Assembly (NCBI RefSeq): GCF_900105675.1
Contig: NZ_LT629786.1
Span: forward strand, 558,001 to 622,000
Source of the DNA: Pseudomonas synxantha
GTDB lineage: Bacteria > Pseudomonadota > Gammaproteobacteria > Pseudomonadales > Pseudomonadaceae
Direction of reading: 5' to 3'
DNA length: 64,000 nucleotides
Below are positions 8,187 to 17,403 of the stretch, piece by piece. The notes beneath the pieces are model-generated. The model did not search any database, was not told the origin of the DNA, and saw only the letters and a program-made list of their open reading frames with translations. Within the stretch, counting starts at the first letter, position 1. The number at the start of each line of letters is the position of its first letter. The translations under genes were made by a program, and so were the position numbers.

Positions 8187-8224
8187 AAAAAAGCCCCGCC
8201 TGATTGCTCAGGCGGGGCTTTTTA
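8187..8224 (-). terminator. Rho-independent terminator of rne (works in both directions)
   Basis: AAAAAAGCCCCGCCTGA and TCAGGCGGGGCTTTTT form a 12-bp GC-rich stem with A and T runs on either side and a TTGC loop. It lies just beyond the rne stop on the minus strand and beyond the REPIN on the plus strand. Confidence 0.9.
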
Positions 8225-8237
8225 GTAGCGGATGGAA

Positions 8238-11200
8238 TCAAACGAGGGGTTTAGGCTCTTCTTCCACGGCCTTGTGCTCTACCGCCTGGGCAGCCGCTGC
8301 AGCCGCTGCTTCGGCTTCCTTGCGGCGACGACGCACTTCACGTGGGTCGTTCGGCGCACGGCCGTTTTCGGTAAGGGCGCTGGCAGGTGCAGCTTCAACT
8401 ACAGGGGCGGCCACTTCGGCAACCACTGGGGCTTCAACTTCAACCACGGGTGCAGGCTCCACAACCGGCGTCGGCTCAACCACTGGGGCTGGCTCGGCGA
8501 CGACTTCGGCAACCGGCGTCGGCGCTTCTTCTACCGCAGGGGCAGGCGTTGGCGCTTCAACCGGGGCAGCCGGCTCAGCGGTCCACTGAAAGGCGGTCTG
8601 TTCTTCGCGAACTTCACGCACAACCGGGGCGGCTTCTTCGGCAGCCGGTGCTTCTACAGCCGCTTCAACCACTGGCGCAGGCTCGATAACCGGTGCGGGC
8701 TCAACAGCAACCACTTCGGTTTCTGGCTGTGCGTCGCGAACCGGGGCAACTTCCACTTCCGCAGCCACTGGGGCTTCGATTGGGGTAGTGGCTTCAACGA
8801 CTGGCGCTTCAACAGTCGGCGCTTCAACCACTGGGGTCTCGGCGGCTGGCGCTTCTACCGCAACGGTTTCCTCGACAGCAGCGGTAGCTCGCTCGGCTTG
8901 CTCGTGGGCCTGGGCTTCAGCAGGTGCGCTGATGACCGAGCTGGCGACGGCCGCGGTAACGGCCAAGCCAGCAGCCAGTTCGGCGCCTGTTGGTTCGTTG
9001 TTGGCAGCTTCTGCGTTTTCACCGGCTTCTTCCGAACCTTCGATCACGTTGCCGTTGGCGTCACGCTGACGCTCACGACGGTTGCTGCGACGACGCTGGC
9101 CACGGGAGCGGCGGCGTGGACGATCGCCTTCGGCGTTGTCCTGGCCGTCTTCCTGCAGTTGCTCTTCGCCGGTCAATACTTCTTCTTCGCTGGCGGCAGC
9201 GGCTTGCTCAGCGCGTGGTTGACGCTCCTCACGCGGTGGGCGCGGCTGGCGCTCTTCACGTGGGGCACGCTCTTCACGCGGCTGGCGCGCCGGGCGTTCT
9301 TCGGTGCTGGCAGCAGCGGCGGCAGCAACGGCTGGCGCGGCGTCCAGCGGCTCACGCAGTTCACGCACGCGCTCTTCGCGCTCGCCACGCGGCTTGCGAT
9401 CTTCACGCGGGGCACGTGGGGTACGTGGTGCGCGCTCTTCACGCGGTGCACGTTCTTCACGGGCGACGGCCGGGGTGTCTTCGCGGGCTTCGCGAGGTGC
9501 ACGCTCTTCACGTGGCGCGCGTTCTTCACGCGGTGCACGTTCTTCGCGAGGTTTGCGCTCTTCGTCACGGCGACCGTTGCGGTTACGGCTCTGCTGGCGA
9601 CCGTTGCGACGTTCTTCGTTGCGCGCCGGGCGCTCGGTGGCAGGCTTTTCGACCACTACCGGGGCAGCAGGCTCTTCCTTGGTGGCGAACAGGCTGACCA
9701 GCGATTTCACCAGGCCTTTGAACAGGCTTGGCTCAGGCAGGGCGGCCGGGGCGGCAACCGGAGCAGCGGCTTCGGTAGGCATCGGTGCGTTGGCACGGGC
9801 CGGCGCGGTCTTCACGGCGGCTTCCTGGCGGACCAGGGTGCGGGTCGCAGCGGCTGGCTGGACTTCTTCCACTTCGGCAGCGGCAGCAGCGATTTCATAG
9901 CTGGACTGGCCGCTATGGGCTTCCGGGCTGTCATCACGCAGGCGCTGGACTTCGAAGTGCGGCGTCTCGAGGTGATCGTTCGGCAGGATGACAATACGGG
10001 CACGGGTGCGTAGTTCGATCTTGGTGATCGAGTTGCGTTTTTCGTTAAGCAGGAAGGCGGCAACCGGAATCGGCACTTGCGCGCGGACTTCGGCGGTGCG
10101 GTCTTTCAGGGCTTCTTCTTCGATCAGGCGCAGGATCGCCAGGGACAGCGATTCAACGTCACGGATGATGCCGGTGCCGTTGCAACGCGGGCAGACGATG
10201 CCGCTGCTCTCGCCCAGGGATGGACGCAGGCGCTGGCGGGACATTTCCAGCAGGCCGAAGCGCGAGATACGGCCGACTTGCACGCGAGCACGGTCAGCTT
10301 CCAGGCATTCGCGGACTTTCTCTTCCACGGCGCGCTGGTTCTTGGCGGGGGTCATGTCGATGAAGTCGATCACGATCAGGCCGCCGATATCACGCAGGCG
10401 CAGCTGGCGGGCGATTTCTTCAGCCGCTTCCAGGTTGGTCTGCAGGGCGGTTTCTTCGATGTCGCTGCCTTTGGTGGCGCGCGCCGAGTTGATGTCGATG
10501 GACACCAGGGCTTCGGTCGGGTCGATGACGATGGAGCCGCCGGAAGGCAGTTCGACCACGCGCTGGAAGGCGGTCTCGATCTGGCTTTCGATCTGGAAAC
10601 GGTTGAACAGCGGCACGCTGTCTTCGTACAGCTTGATCTTGCTGGCGTACTGCGGCATCACCTGGCGGATGAAGGTCAGGGCTTCGTCCTGGGCTTCAAC
10701 GCTGTCGATCAGCACTTCGCCGATGTCCTGGCGCAGGTAGTCGCGGATGGCGCGGATGATCACGTTGCTTTCCTGGTAGATCAGGAATGGCGCGGAACGA
10801 TCCAGGGACGCTTCTTTAATGGCGGTCCACAGTTGGAGCAGGTAGTCGAGGTCCCACTGCATTTCTTCGCTGCTGCGGCCCAGGCCTGCAGTGCGAACGA
10901 TCAGGCCCATATCAGCCGGTGCGACCAGGCCGTTCAGCGCTTCGCGCAGTTCATTGCGCTCTTCACCTTCGATGCGACGGGAAATGCCGCCGGCACGTGG
11001 GTTGTTCGGCATCAGCACGAGGTAACGGCCGGCGAGGCTGATGAAGGTGGTCAGGGCGGCGCCCTTGTTGCCACGTTCTTCTTTCTCGACCTGGACGATG
11101 ACTTCCTGGCCTTCGCTCAGGACGTCCTTGATATTCACGCGGCCTTCGGGGGCTTTCTTGAAGTATTCGCGGGAGATTTCTTTGAGGGGCAGGAAGCCGT

Positions 11201-11393
11201 GGCGCTCGGAGCCGAAATCGACAAAGGCAGCCTCAAGGCTTGGTTCGATGCGAGTAATACGGCCTTTATAGATGTTGGCCTTCTTTTGCTCGCGTGCACC
11301 GGATTCGATGTCCAGGTCGTAGAGGCGTTGGCCATCTACCAGTGCAACACGCAACTCTTCGGGTTGAGTTGCGTTAATCAGCATTCTTTTCAT
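8238..11393 (-). CDS. rne: Ribonuclease E
   Basis: A 1051-residue endoribonuclease, the core of the RNA degradosome, close to the length of the E. coli enzyme. From the N-terminus: S1 RNA-binding region ([20 protein letters not shown]), RNase-H-like and 5'-sensor parts, catalytic acids in SIDINSA and VIDFIDM, and the zinc link CPRCNGTG near residue 404. From about residue 510 the protein is disordered: a basic stretch with many EERAPRE repeats, then a long Ala/Pro/Glu/Val-rich stretch, ending with a conserved GRAPNDPRE motif. The start [10 protein letters not shown] at 11393 matches the family; an extension to 11441 does not. The leader is about 700 bases long. Confidence 0.95.
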   Translation of the reverse strand: MKRMLINATQPEELRVALVDGQRLYDLDIESGAREQKKANIYKGRITRIEPSLEAAFVDFGSERHGFLPLKEISREYFKKAPEGRVNIKDVLSEGQEVIVQVEKEERGNKGAALTTFISLAGRYLVLMPNNPRAGGISRRIEGEERNELREALNGLVAPADMGLIVRTAGLGRSSEEMQWDLDYLLQLWTAIKEASLDRSAPFLIYQESNVIIRAIRDYLRQDIGEVLIDSVEAQDEALTFIRQVMPQYASKIKLYEDSVPLFNRFQIESQIETAFQRVVELPSGGSIVIDPTEALVSIDINSARATKGSDIEETALQTNLEAAEEIARQLRLRDIGGLIVIDFIDMTPAKNQRAVEEKVRECLEADRARVQVGRISRFGLLEMSRQRLRPSLGESSGIVCPRCNGTGIIRDVESLSLAILRLIEEEALKDRTAEVRAQVPIPVAAFLLNEKRNSITKIELRTRARIVILPNDHLETPHFEVQRLRDDSPEAHSGQSSYEIAAAAAEVEEVQPAAATRTLVRQEAAVKTAPARANAPMPTEAAAPVAAPAALPEPSLFKGLVKSLVSLFATKEEPAAPVVVEKPATERPARNEERRNGRQQSRNRNGRRDEERKPREERAPREERAPREERAPREAREDTPAVAREERAPREERAPRTPRAPREDRKPRGEREERVRELREPLDAAPAVAAAAAASTEERPARQPREERAPREERQPRPPREERQPRAEQAAAASEEEVLTGEEQLQEDGQDNAEGDRPRRRSRGQRRRSNRRERQRDANGNVIEGSEEAGENAEAANNEPTGAELAAGLAVTAAVASSVISAPAEAQAHEQAERATAAVEETVAVEAPAAETPVVEAPTVEAPVVEATTPIEAPVAAEVEVAPVRDAQPETEVVAVEPAPVIEPAPVVEAAVEAPAAEEAAPVVREVREEQTAFQWTAEPAAPVEAPTPAPAVEEAPTPVAEVVAEPAPVVEPTPVVEPAPVVEVEAPVVAEVAAPVVEAAPASALTENGRAPNDPREVRRRRKEAEAAAAAAAQAVEHKAVEEEPKPLV

Positions 11394-12088
11394 GTTGTAC
11401 CGTCGGTTTCCGGGCTGCCGGAAACGGCGTTCGGCACACACGACTTCTCACGGTCGGTGTCAGGTGCGTCAAGAGTGGTTGGCCACTCCAGTGTCCAGCA
11501 ATAACCGGCCAATTGGGCCGCTATCGCGACGGACGCGTCCTGCTCGTTAGCGGTGGTGACAAAGGCACCACTTCAACAAAAGCTAAGGTCAGGAGGAGGA
11601 ATCAACCGGCGACTGTGGACGAGATGAAGCGTCTAAATATAAGCCTAGTGCTACACAGTCCGACGGTTGTGCATCTCCACCCTACACGTATCCCTGATAA
11701 TTCGGGTGCTGCCGCGCGCAGAATCCGCAGCGGGTTGGCATTTACCGTGTTCTCCAATGGGGAGTCCACGCTCATGGCTAAACAAGACTAGGTGTGGGCG
11801 ACTGCGCTCTCACTCAGCTCTTAACAGGCGTTGTTTCCGAAGCATTCGCCATGGTCTGGCTCAAGACTGACTGCACTTTGTGAACTGGCCGTAAATATCG
11901 GCGCAAAAGGCGAGTATTCACTCTGCTTTCTGCACTCGCTTCAGGCCTCATGTCACCTGCGCTTGTTACAATCCCGAGCCTTCCAAGGTGGCGAAAGCCC
12001 CGTAGGACGGCCTCGCGTCCTGATGAATTGCGATGGTCAGGGCCGGCAGTTTGCCGCATGTCCTCTGTCCAGGCCGCTTTTGGCGGCG
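11394..12088 (-). promoter_or_regulatory. Long 5' leader of rne mRNA
   Basis: No gene is seen in these 695 bases. If the promoter at 12095-12123 is used, this whole stretch is the untranslated leader of rne. In E. coli a 361-base leader lets RNase E degrade its own mRNA, and a similar feedback role is likely here. Short stems are visible, such as the GGACGCGTCC palindrome near 11531, but I could not derive a full fold by eye. Confidence 0.55.
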
Positions 12089-12094
12089 TTCGCG

Positions 12095-12123
12095 ACTATA
12101 GCAGCAATGATTAAGTGCTTCAA
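12095..12123 (-). promoter_or_regulatory. Sigma-70 promoter of rne
   Basis: On the minus strand TTGAAG (12123-12118), a 17-bp spacer and TATAGT (12100-12095). Predicted start near 12088. It is interleaved with the divergent rluC promoter region. Confidence 0.7.
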
Positions 12124-12136
12124 TTCCATAAAAAAT

Positions 12137-12145
12137 TGTTATCAT
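12137..12145 (+). promoter_or_regulatory. Extended -10 promoter of rluC, predicts a leaderless mRNA
   Basis: TGTTATCAT is an extended -10 (TGN-TATCAT). Its start point would fall at 12152-12153, the A of the rluC ATG. The -35 is poor (TTCAAT at 12119 with a 15-bp spacer). No Shine-Dalgarno sequence precedes the ATG. Confidence 0.5.
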
Positions 12146-12152
12146 CGCCGGC

Positions 12153-13112
12153 ATGACGACTACCGCCCCCCCGACCCCCAGCGTCCAGCTGCTTGAGGTC
12201 TCGCCGGAATATGCCGGCCAACGCATCGACAATTTTCTCCTGGCCCGGCTCAAAGGCGTGCCCAAGACCTTGATCTACCGCATTTTGCGTAAAGGCGAAG
12301 TGCGCGTGAACAAGGGCCGGATCAAGCCTGAGTACAAGTTGCAGGCGGGCGATATCGTCCGTGTGCCGCCTGTGCGCGTGCCTGAGCGCGACGAGCCTGT
12401 GCCATTGGCCCAGGGCCTGTTGCAGCGCCTGGAAGCCTCGATTGTCTTCGAAGACAACAAGCTGATCGTGATCAACAAACCCTGCGGCATTGCGGTTCAC
12501 GGCGGCAGTGGCCTGAATTTCGGCGTGATCGAAGCCTTTCGCCAGTTGCGCCCGGATGCCAAGGAGCTGGAACTGGTCCATCGCCTTGACCGTGATACTT
12601 CCGGCCTGCTGATGATCGCCAAGAAGCGCAGCATGTTGCGCCATCTGCACACTGCCCTGCGTGGCGATGGCGTGGACAAGCGTTACATGGCGTTGGTGCG
12701 TGGTAACTGGGCCAGTTCGATCAAGAGCGTGCGTGCGCCACTGCAGAAAAGCAACCTGCGTTCCGGCGAGCGTATGGTCGAGGTGGACGAGGAGGGTAAG
12801 GAAGCCCTGACGCTGTTCAAGGTGCTGCGCCGTTTCGGCGACTTTGCCACCATGGTCGAGGCCAAGCCGGTCACTGGTCGTACCCACCAGATTCGTGTGC
12901 ATACCCTGCATGCGGGCCACTGCATTGCTGGCGACACCAAGTACGGCGACGAGGGTTTCTCCAAGGAAATCCGCGACCTGGGCGGTAAGCGCCTGTTCCT
13001 GCATGCCTATATGCTTACGGTGCCGCTGCCCGATGGCGGCGAGCTGAAATTGCAGGCGCCGGTCGATGAGATGTGGGCCAAGACCGTGGAGCGTTTGAGT
13101 GTCGCACCTTGA
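12153..13112 (+). CDS. rluC: 23S rRNA pseudouridine synthase RluC
   Basis: A 319-residue RsuA/RluA-family synthase that modifies uridines 955, 2504 and 2580 (E. coli numbering) of 23S rRNA. An S4 RNA-binding domain covers residues 22-80 ([34 protein letters not shown]). The catalytic domain has HRLDRDTSG at 143-151 with catalytic Asp146, and GRTHQIRVH near 250. The ATG at 12153 agrees with the family N-terminus but has no ribosome site; see the promoter just upstream. It is divergent from rne, as in many gamma-proteobacteria, and overlaps the HAD gene by 14 bases. Confidence 0.95.
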   Translation: MTTTAPPTPSVQLLEVSPEYAGQRIDNFLLARLKGVPKTLIYRILRKGEVRVNKGRIKPEYKLQAGDIVRVPPVRVPERDEPVPLAQGLLQRLEASIVFEDNKLIVINKPCGIAVHGGSGLNFGVIEAFRQLRPDAKELELVHRLDRDTSGLLMIAKKRSMLRHLHTALRGDGVDKRYMALVRGNWASSIKSVRAPLQKSNLRSGERMVEVDEEGKEALTLFKVLRRFGDFATMVEAKPVTGRTHQIRVHTLHAGHCIAGDTKYGDEGFSKEIRDLGGKRLFLHAYMLTVPLPDGGELKLQAPVDEMWAKTVERLSVAP

Positions 13113-13761
13113 CTACAAGCTGCTGATCTTCGATTGGGATGGGACGCTGGCCGATTCCATTGGTCGGATTGTCGAGTCGATGCACATGGCGTCAACCCGT
13201 TCAGGCTATGAGTTGTGCAGCGACCTGGCGGTTAAAGGCATCATCGGCCTGGGGTTGCCTGAGGCTATTCGCACCCTGTACCCGCAAATCGGTGACCAGG
13301 AACTGATTGCGTTCCGTCAGCACTATGCCGATCACTACATCGCTCTGGAAGCCGAGCCGTCGCCACTGTTTGACGGCGTAAGGCAATCCTTGGCGGCGTT
13401 TCGCGCCGAGGGCTATCACCTGGCTGTTGCTACCGGTAAGGCTCGCCGTGGCTTGGATCGGGTGCTCAAGGCCCATGGTTTCGAGGATTATTTCGACATC
13501 ACCCGCGCCGCGGATGAAACCGCCAGCAAGCCTCATCCTCTGATGCTGGAGCAGATCCTGGATCATTGCGGTGTATCGCCGCGCCAGGCATTGATGGTGG
13601 GTGACGCGTCCTTCGACCTGATGATGGCGCGCAATGCCGGCATGGACAGCGTGGCGGTCAGCTATGGCGCCCAGGCTGGCGAGGCGTTGCAGCAATACGA
13701 GCCGAGGCTGACGATTGATCATTTTTCTGAATTGCAGGCCTGGCTTAGCCGGGCCCAATGA
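13099..13761 (+). CDS. HAD-superfamily phosphatase, phosphoglycolate-phosphatase-like
   Basis: A 220-residue haloacid dehalogenase-type hydrolase: motif [11 protein letters not shown] with nucleophile Asp12 and Asp14, motif II in VATGKAR near residue 112, motif III lysine in ASKPHP near 148, motif [18 protein letters not shown] near 173-188. The alpha-helical cap inserted after motif I places it with Gph/PGP-like enzymes; the true substrate cannot be told. The GTG start lies inside the last codons of rluC, so translation is coupled. The same rluC-HAD-S49 order occurs in P. aeruginosa. Confidence 0.88.
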   Translation: MSHLDYKLLIFDWDGTLADSIGRIVESMHMASTRSGYELCSDLAVKGIIGLGLPEAIRTLYPQIGDQELIAFRQHYADHYIALEAEPSPLFDGVRQSLAAFRAEGYHLAVATGKARRGLDRVLKAHGFEDYFDITRAADETASKPHPLMLEQILDHCGVSPRQALMVGDASFDLMMARNAGMDSVAVSYGAQAGEALQQYEPRLTIDHFSELQAWLSRAQ

Positions 13762-13782
13762 GTTTTTGCTGGGGTTAATGGC

Positions 13783-14766
13783 ATGAGTGACGAGTGGAAA
13801 GCGCCCGAAAAGGCCGAGAACAGTGATGATAAAAGCTGGAAGCTGCTGGAGAAGACCCTCCTGGCCAGCGTCCAGGAACAGCGTCGTTCGCGGCGCTGGG
13901 GGATTTTCTTCAAGCTGCTGACCTTTGTTTACCTGCTCGGCATGCTGGCGCTGTTCAGTCCGCTGATGGACATGGAAAAAAGCGCCACCCGCGGCAGTCA
14001 CTACACTGCCTTGATCGAAGTGCGTGGAGTGATTGCCGACAAGGAGCCCGCCAGCGCTGACAATATCGTCACCAGCCTGCGCGCCGCGTTCGAAGACTCC
14101 AAGGTCAAGGGCGTGATCCTGCGCATCAACAGCCCGGGCGGCAGCCCTGTGCAGTCGGGCTATGTCTATGACGAGATTCGGCGCCTGCGCGCACTGCATC
14201 CGGATACCAAACTCTATGCAGTAATTTCCGACCTGGGCGCCTCGGGGGCCTATTACATCGCCAGTGCCGCCGACCAGATCTATGCCGATAAGGCCAGCCT
14301 GGTGGGCTCCATTGGGGTGACGGCAGCCGGTTACGGGTTTGTCGGCACCATGGAGAAGCTGGGGGTGGAGCGGCGCATCTATACCTCCGGCGAGCACAAG
14401 GCATTCCTTGATCCGTTCCAGCCGCAAAAGGCCGATGAGACACAGTTCTGGCAGGGCGTGCTCGACACCACCCATCGCCAGTTCATTGCCAGCGTGAAGC
14501 AGGGGCGTGGGGATCGATTGAAGGATAAAGACCATCCGGAGCTGTTCTCCGGGCTAGTGTGGTCGGGCGAGCAGGCATTGCCGCTGGGCTTGATCGATGG
14601 CCTGGGCAGTGCCAGTTCGGTGGCACGGGATGTGGTTGGCGAGAAGGAGTTGGTGGATTTCACGGTTGAGGAATCGCCGTTTGATCGCTTCTCCAAGAAG
14701 CTGGGTGCCAGTGTGGCTGAGAAGCTTGCGCTGTACATGGGCTTCCAAGGCCCGACGCTACGCTGA
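13783..14766 (+). CDS. S49 family signal-peptide-peptidase-like membrane protease
   Basis: A 327-residue single-domain S49 peptidase with one membrane segment at about 40-62 and a large domain probably on the periplasmic side. The Ser-Lys dyad is Ser154 in SDLGASGAYYIA and Lys206 in GEHKAFLDPF. NSPGGSP at 116-122 is the family's substrate-binding strand. These enzymes degrade cleaved signal peptides or membrane proteins. It is half the length of E. coli SppA and resembles the archaeal/SohB-type short forms. Followed by a compact REP palindrome that likely ends transcription. Confidence 0.88.
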   Translation: MSDEWKAPEKAENSDDKSWKLLEKTLLASVQEQRRSRRWGIFFKLLTFVYLLGMLALFSPLMDMEKSATRGSHYTALIEVRGVIADKEPASADNIVTSLRAAFEDSKVKGVILRINSPGGSPVQSGYVYDEIRRLRALHPDTKLYAVISDLGASGAYYIASAADQIYADKASLVGSIGVTAAGYGFVGTMEKLGVERRIYTSGEHKAFLDPFQPQKADETQFWQGVLDTTHRQFIASVKQGRGDRLKDKDHPELFSGLVWSGEQALPLGLIDGLGSASSVARDVVGEKELVDFTVEESPFDRFSKKLGASVAEKLALYMGFQGPTLR

Positions 14767-14789
14767 TATCTCAAGCCAGCTGTAGATCA

Positions 14790-14823
14790 AAATGTGGGAG
14801 GGGGCTTGCCCCCTCCCACATTT
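14790..14823. repeat. Compact REP palindrome, probable two-way terminator
   Basis: A perfect 16-bp inverted repeat (AAATGTGGGAGGGGGC and its complement) with a 2-base TT centre, followed by TTTGTTTTTA. It lies between the convergent S49 peptidase and maf genes, where a bidirectional terminator is expected. Confidence 0.9.
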
Positions 14824-14838
14824 GTTTTTATGGTGTTC

Positions 14839-15417
14839 TCAGGGGATTTGCACGCCTTCAGCGAGCAGCATATCCACCAGTCGAATCAGCGACAGGCCGA
14901 CAAGGCTGGTCGCATCCCGCCCTTCGGTGCTTTGGAACAGGCTCACGCCCAGCCCCTCGGCCTTGAAGCTGCCCGCGCAGTCGTAGGGTTGCTCGATCCG
15001 CAGGTAGCGCTCAATACGCTCTGCATCCAGCTCGCGCATGTGCACGGTGAAGGGTACGCAGTCGACCTGGCAATGCCCTGTCTCACTGTTAAGCAGTGCC
15101 AATCCGGTAAGAAAGCTTACACGTTTGCCGCTGGCCGCCAACAATTGCTCGCGGGCGTTTTCAAAGGTGTGGGGTTTGCCGATGATCCGGCCTTCGAGTG
15201 CGGCCACCTGATCCGAACCGATAATCAAATGCCCAGGATGGCTGGCCGCAAGGGCGCGGGCCTTTTGTTCGGCCAGGCGTTTGACCAGCTCAATGGCCGA
15301 TTCACCCGTGCGGTGGCCTTCGTCGATATCCGGCGAGCTGCAGGTGAACGGCAGGTGCAGGCGGCTCAGTAATTCCCGGCGATAAACCGAGCTGGACGCG
15401 AGTAATAACGGCAGCAT
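14839..15417 (-). CDS. Maf-like nucleotide pyrophosphatase (YceF type)
   Basis: A 192-residue Maf/HAM1-fold protein that hydrolyses modified NTPs to the monophosphates. Visible signatures: LLASSSVYRRELL at the start, SSPDIDE near 33-39, the lysine-rich LAEQKARALA, IGSDQVAALEGRIIGKP near 68-85 with the catalytic Asp, and YDCAGSFKAEGLG near 150. The SSSxxRxxLL and YxxAG features fit the 7-methyl-GTP-preferring YceF group; YceF also adjoins yceD and rpmF in E. coli. ATG 15417 follows GAGGAG. A longer in-frame reading upstream crosses the divergent yceD gene and is not real. Confidence 0.9.
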   Translation of the reverse strand: MLPLLLASSSVYRRELLSRLHLPFTCSSPDIDEGHRTGESAIELVKRLAEQKARALAASHPGHLIIGSDQVAALEGRIIGKPHTFENAREQLLAASGKRVSFLTGLALLNSETGHCQVDCVPFTVHMRELDAERIERYLRIEQPYDCAGSFKAEGLGVSLFQSTEGRDATSLVGLSLIRLVDMLLAEGVQIP

Positions 15418-15485
15418 ATACGTCTCCTCAAGGCAGTCGCCGATTCTAGCGACGTGACCGGCTGACGCACAGGGCTGAATTTCCT

Positions 15486-15513
15486 TTGACATGGCTGGGG
15501 GCATCCCTATAAT
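15486..15513 (+). promoter_or_regulatory. Consensus sigma-70 promoter of yceD-rpmF, predicts a leaderless mRNA
   Basis: TTGACA (15486-15491), a 16-bp spacer and TATAAT (15508-15513), both hexamers perfect. The start point should fall at about 15520, only 2-3 bases before the yceD ATG at 15523, and no ribosome binding site precedes that codon. Confidence 0.8.
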
Positions 15514-15522
15514 GCTGCGCCT

Positions 15523-16053
15523 ATGTTGAATGACCCGATTCCACCTCACGTTGACCCGCGCAAATTGGCTGATCGTGGCACCACCCTTCAAGGTGAAGTG
15601 CTGCTGGCCGATTTGGAGAGACTCTGCGACCCGCTTTCCGACACTGTCGGTACGGTGCAGGCTAAATTCGTTTTTGAACGAGATGAACGTAAGTCTGTGG
15701 TAATCCACAGCTTTATCGACACCGAAGTCAAAATGGTTTGCCAGCGTTGTCTTGAGCTGGTCACCCTGCCGATCCACAGCGAATGCAGTTATGCTGTGGT
15801 GAAAGAGGGTGCGAATACCCAGTCGTTGCCGAAAGGTTATGACGTGCTGGAACTGGGCGAAGATCCATTGGATCTGCATGCACTGATCGAGGAGGAGCTT
15901 TTGCTCGCCTTGCCCATTGTGCCTGCTCATCATCCGGAAGAATGCCAGCAGCCGGAGGGTCTCGATGACGAGGCCGAGCCGAGCGAGGACGAGGTAACGC
16001 GGTCCAACCCGTTCAGTGTATTGGCGCAGTTAAAGCGTGACCCAAACGTTTAG
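15523..16053 (+). CDS. yceD: DUF177 / YceD family protein
   Basis: A 176-residue protein of the YceD family, widely conserved just before rpmF. It has a CQRC motif near residue 71 (MVCQRCLELV) and an acidic C-terminal part (EELLLALPIVPAHH, then DEAEPSEDE). YceD proteins are linked with ribosome assembly or 23S rRNA levels in plants and bacteria, but the biochemical role is not settled. The ATG directly follows a consensus promoter, so a leaderless message is expected. rpmF follows 13 bases after the stop. Confidence 0.92.
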   Translation: MLNDPIPPHVDPRKLADRGTTLQGEVLLADLERLCDPLSDTVGTVQAKFVFERDERKSVVIHSFIDTEVKMVCQRCLELVTLPIHSECSYAVVKEGANTQSLPKGYDVLELGEDPLDLHALIEEELLLALPIVPAHHPEECQQPEGLDDEAEPSEDEVTRSNPFSVLAQLKRDPNV

Positions 16054-16066
16054 GAGTTAATCAATT

Positions 16067-16249
16067 ATGGCTGTTCAGCAGAACAAAAAATCCCGCTCCG
16101 CCCGTGACATGCGCCGTTCGCACGACGCTCTCGAGGCTAGCACCCTGTCCGTGGAAAAGACCACTGGTGAAGTTCACCTGCGTCACCACGTATCGCCAGA
16201 AGGCGTATACCGTGGCCGTAAAGTGATCGACAAGGGCGCTGACGAGTAA
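16067..16249 (+). CDS. rpmF: 50S ribosomal protein L32
   Basis: A 60-residue basic protein beginning [21 protein letters not shown], the family signature of bacterial L32, and ending with the CxxC-free form (no zinc cysteines) usual in Pseudomonas. It is a late-assembling protein at the peptidyl-transferase side of the large subunit. TAGGAG lies upstream. Sits between yceD and plsX, an order shared with E. coli, linking ribosome and lipid synthesis genes in one transcript. Confidence 0.97.
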
Positions 16250-16253
16250 TCAC

Positions 16254-17264
16254 TTGTCTGCTCAAGTCATCGCGATTGACGCAATGGGCGGGGACTTCGG
16301 TCCCCGCAGCATTGTTCAGGCCTGCATTGCCAGCCTGTCTGCAACGCCCTCGCTGCATCTGACCCTTGTCGGTCAACCCTCCCTTCTTGAAGAACTGATT
16401 GCCAGCCATCCGGCGGTGGATCGCGCGCGCCTGACGATTACGCCGGCCAGTGAAGCCATCAGCATGGATGAAAAGCCGGCGGCCGCCCTGCGCGGCAAAC
16501 CCGATTCTTCAATGCGAGTGGCCCTGGAGCTGCTGCGTGATGGCAAGGCGCAAGCCTGTGTCAGTGCCGGCAATACGGGGGCGTTGATGGCTTTGTCGCG
16601 GCATGTGCTCAAAACCTTGCCCGGTATTGACCGGCCGGCGATGGTCGCGGCGATCCCGACGCAGAAAGGCTATTGCCAGCTACTGGACCTGGGCGCCAAT
16701 GTCGATTGCAGTGCCGAGCACCTGTTGCAGTTTGCCGTGATGGGTTCGGTGGCCGCCGAAGCGCTGGGCGTTGCCCGTCCGCGTATAGCCTTGCTGAATA
16801 TCGGGACCGAGGACATTAAGGGCAACCAGCAGGTCAAGCTTGCCGCAACCTTGTTGCAAAGTGCGCGGGGCTTGAACTATATCGGCTTTGTCGAAGGTGA
16901 CGGCTTGTACCGTGGCGAGGCCGATGTGGTGGTGTGTGACGGTTTTGTCGGCAACATACTGCTCAAGTCCAGCGAAGGCCTGGCGACCATGATTGCCTCG
17001 CGTATCGAGGCATTGTTCAAGCGCAACCTGGCGTCGCGCATGGTGGGTGCCTTGGCGCTGCCGTTGATGCGCCGCCTGCAGGCTGATCTGGCGCCGGCTC
17101 GGCATAATGGCGCGAGCTTCCTGGGGTTGCAGGGCATTGTGGTGAAAAGCCATGGCTCGGCAGGTGTCGAGGGCTTCCAAAGCGCGATTGCGCGGGCCTT
17201 GATCGAGATCCAGGAAAACCTGCCGCAACGCTTGCACGGCCGTCTTGAGGATCTGTTGCCTTAG
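16254..17264 (+). CDS. plsX: Phosphate acyltransferase PlsX
   Basis: A 336-residue enzyme that makes acyl-phosphate from acyl-ACP, the first step of phosphatidic acid formation with PlsY. Signatures: [11 protein letters not shown] at the start, [10 protein letters not shown] near 102-111, LLNIGTED near 181-188, and [14 protein letters not shown] motif ([15 protein letters not shown]) near 292. The start codon is TTG at 16254, four bases after the rpmF stop, so it probably relies on coupling to rpmF translation. The fabD cluster follows after a 139-bp gap. Confidence 0.95.
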   Translation: MSAQVIAIDAMGGDFGPRSIVQACIASLSATPSLHLTLVGQPSLLEELIASHPAVDRARLTITPASEAISMDEKPAAALRGKPDSSMRVALELLRDGKAQACVSAGNTGALMALSRHVLKTLPGIDRPAMVAAIPTQKGYCQLLDLGANVDCSAEHLLQFAVMGSVAAEALGVARPRIALLNIGTEDIKGNQQVKLAATLLQSARGLNYIGFVEGDGLYRGEADVVVCDGFVGNILLKSSEGLATMIASRIEALFKRNLASRMVGALALPLMRRLQADLAPARHNGASFLGLQGIVVKSHGSAGVEGFQSAIARALIEIQENLPQRLHGRLEDLLP

Positions 17265-17403
17265 GCGAATTGGCCCGGGAGTGCTTAAATGTGACCGGCC
17301 AGTTCAATTGACCATCCAATCTGTCAGTTTCGTCTGCTCCCGGCATTCATTTTAAGATCGGGAGCGACTATTTCCGACGACCAGATCATTAGGGGCTTGT
17401 TAC

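Noticed and set aside
8232..10013. Open frame of 593 codons on the plus strand opposite the rne 3' half
   Set aside because: It mirrors the Ala/Pro/Glu/Arg-rich repeats of RNase E, has odd composition (Phe, Gly, Arg, Trp rich), no ribosome site and no recognisable domain. High GC and biased codon use leave the opposite strand open.
10077..11504. Open frame of 475 codons opposite the rne catalytic half
   Set aside because: Antisense shadow of conserved RNase E coding sequence; composition unlike any protein here.
14839..15933. Long 364-codon version of the Maf gene
   Set aside because: The extra N-terminal part runs antisense through yceD and its promoter; the family start and a good ribosome site are at 15417.
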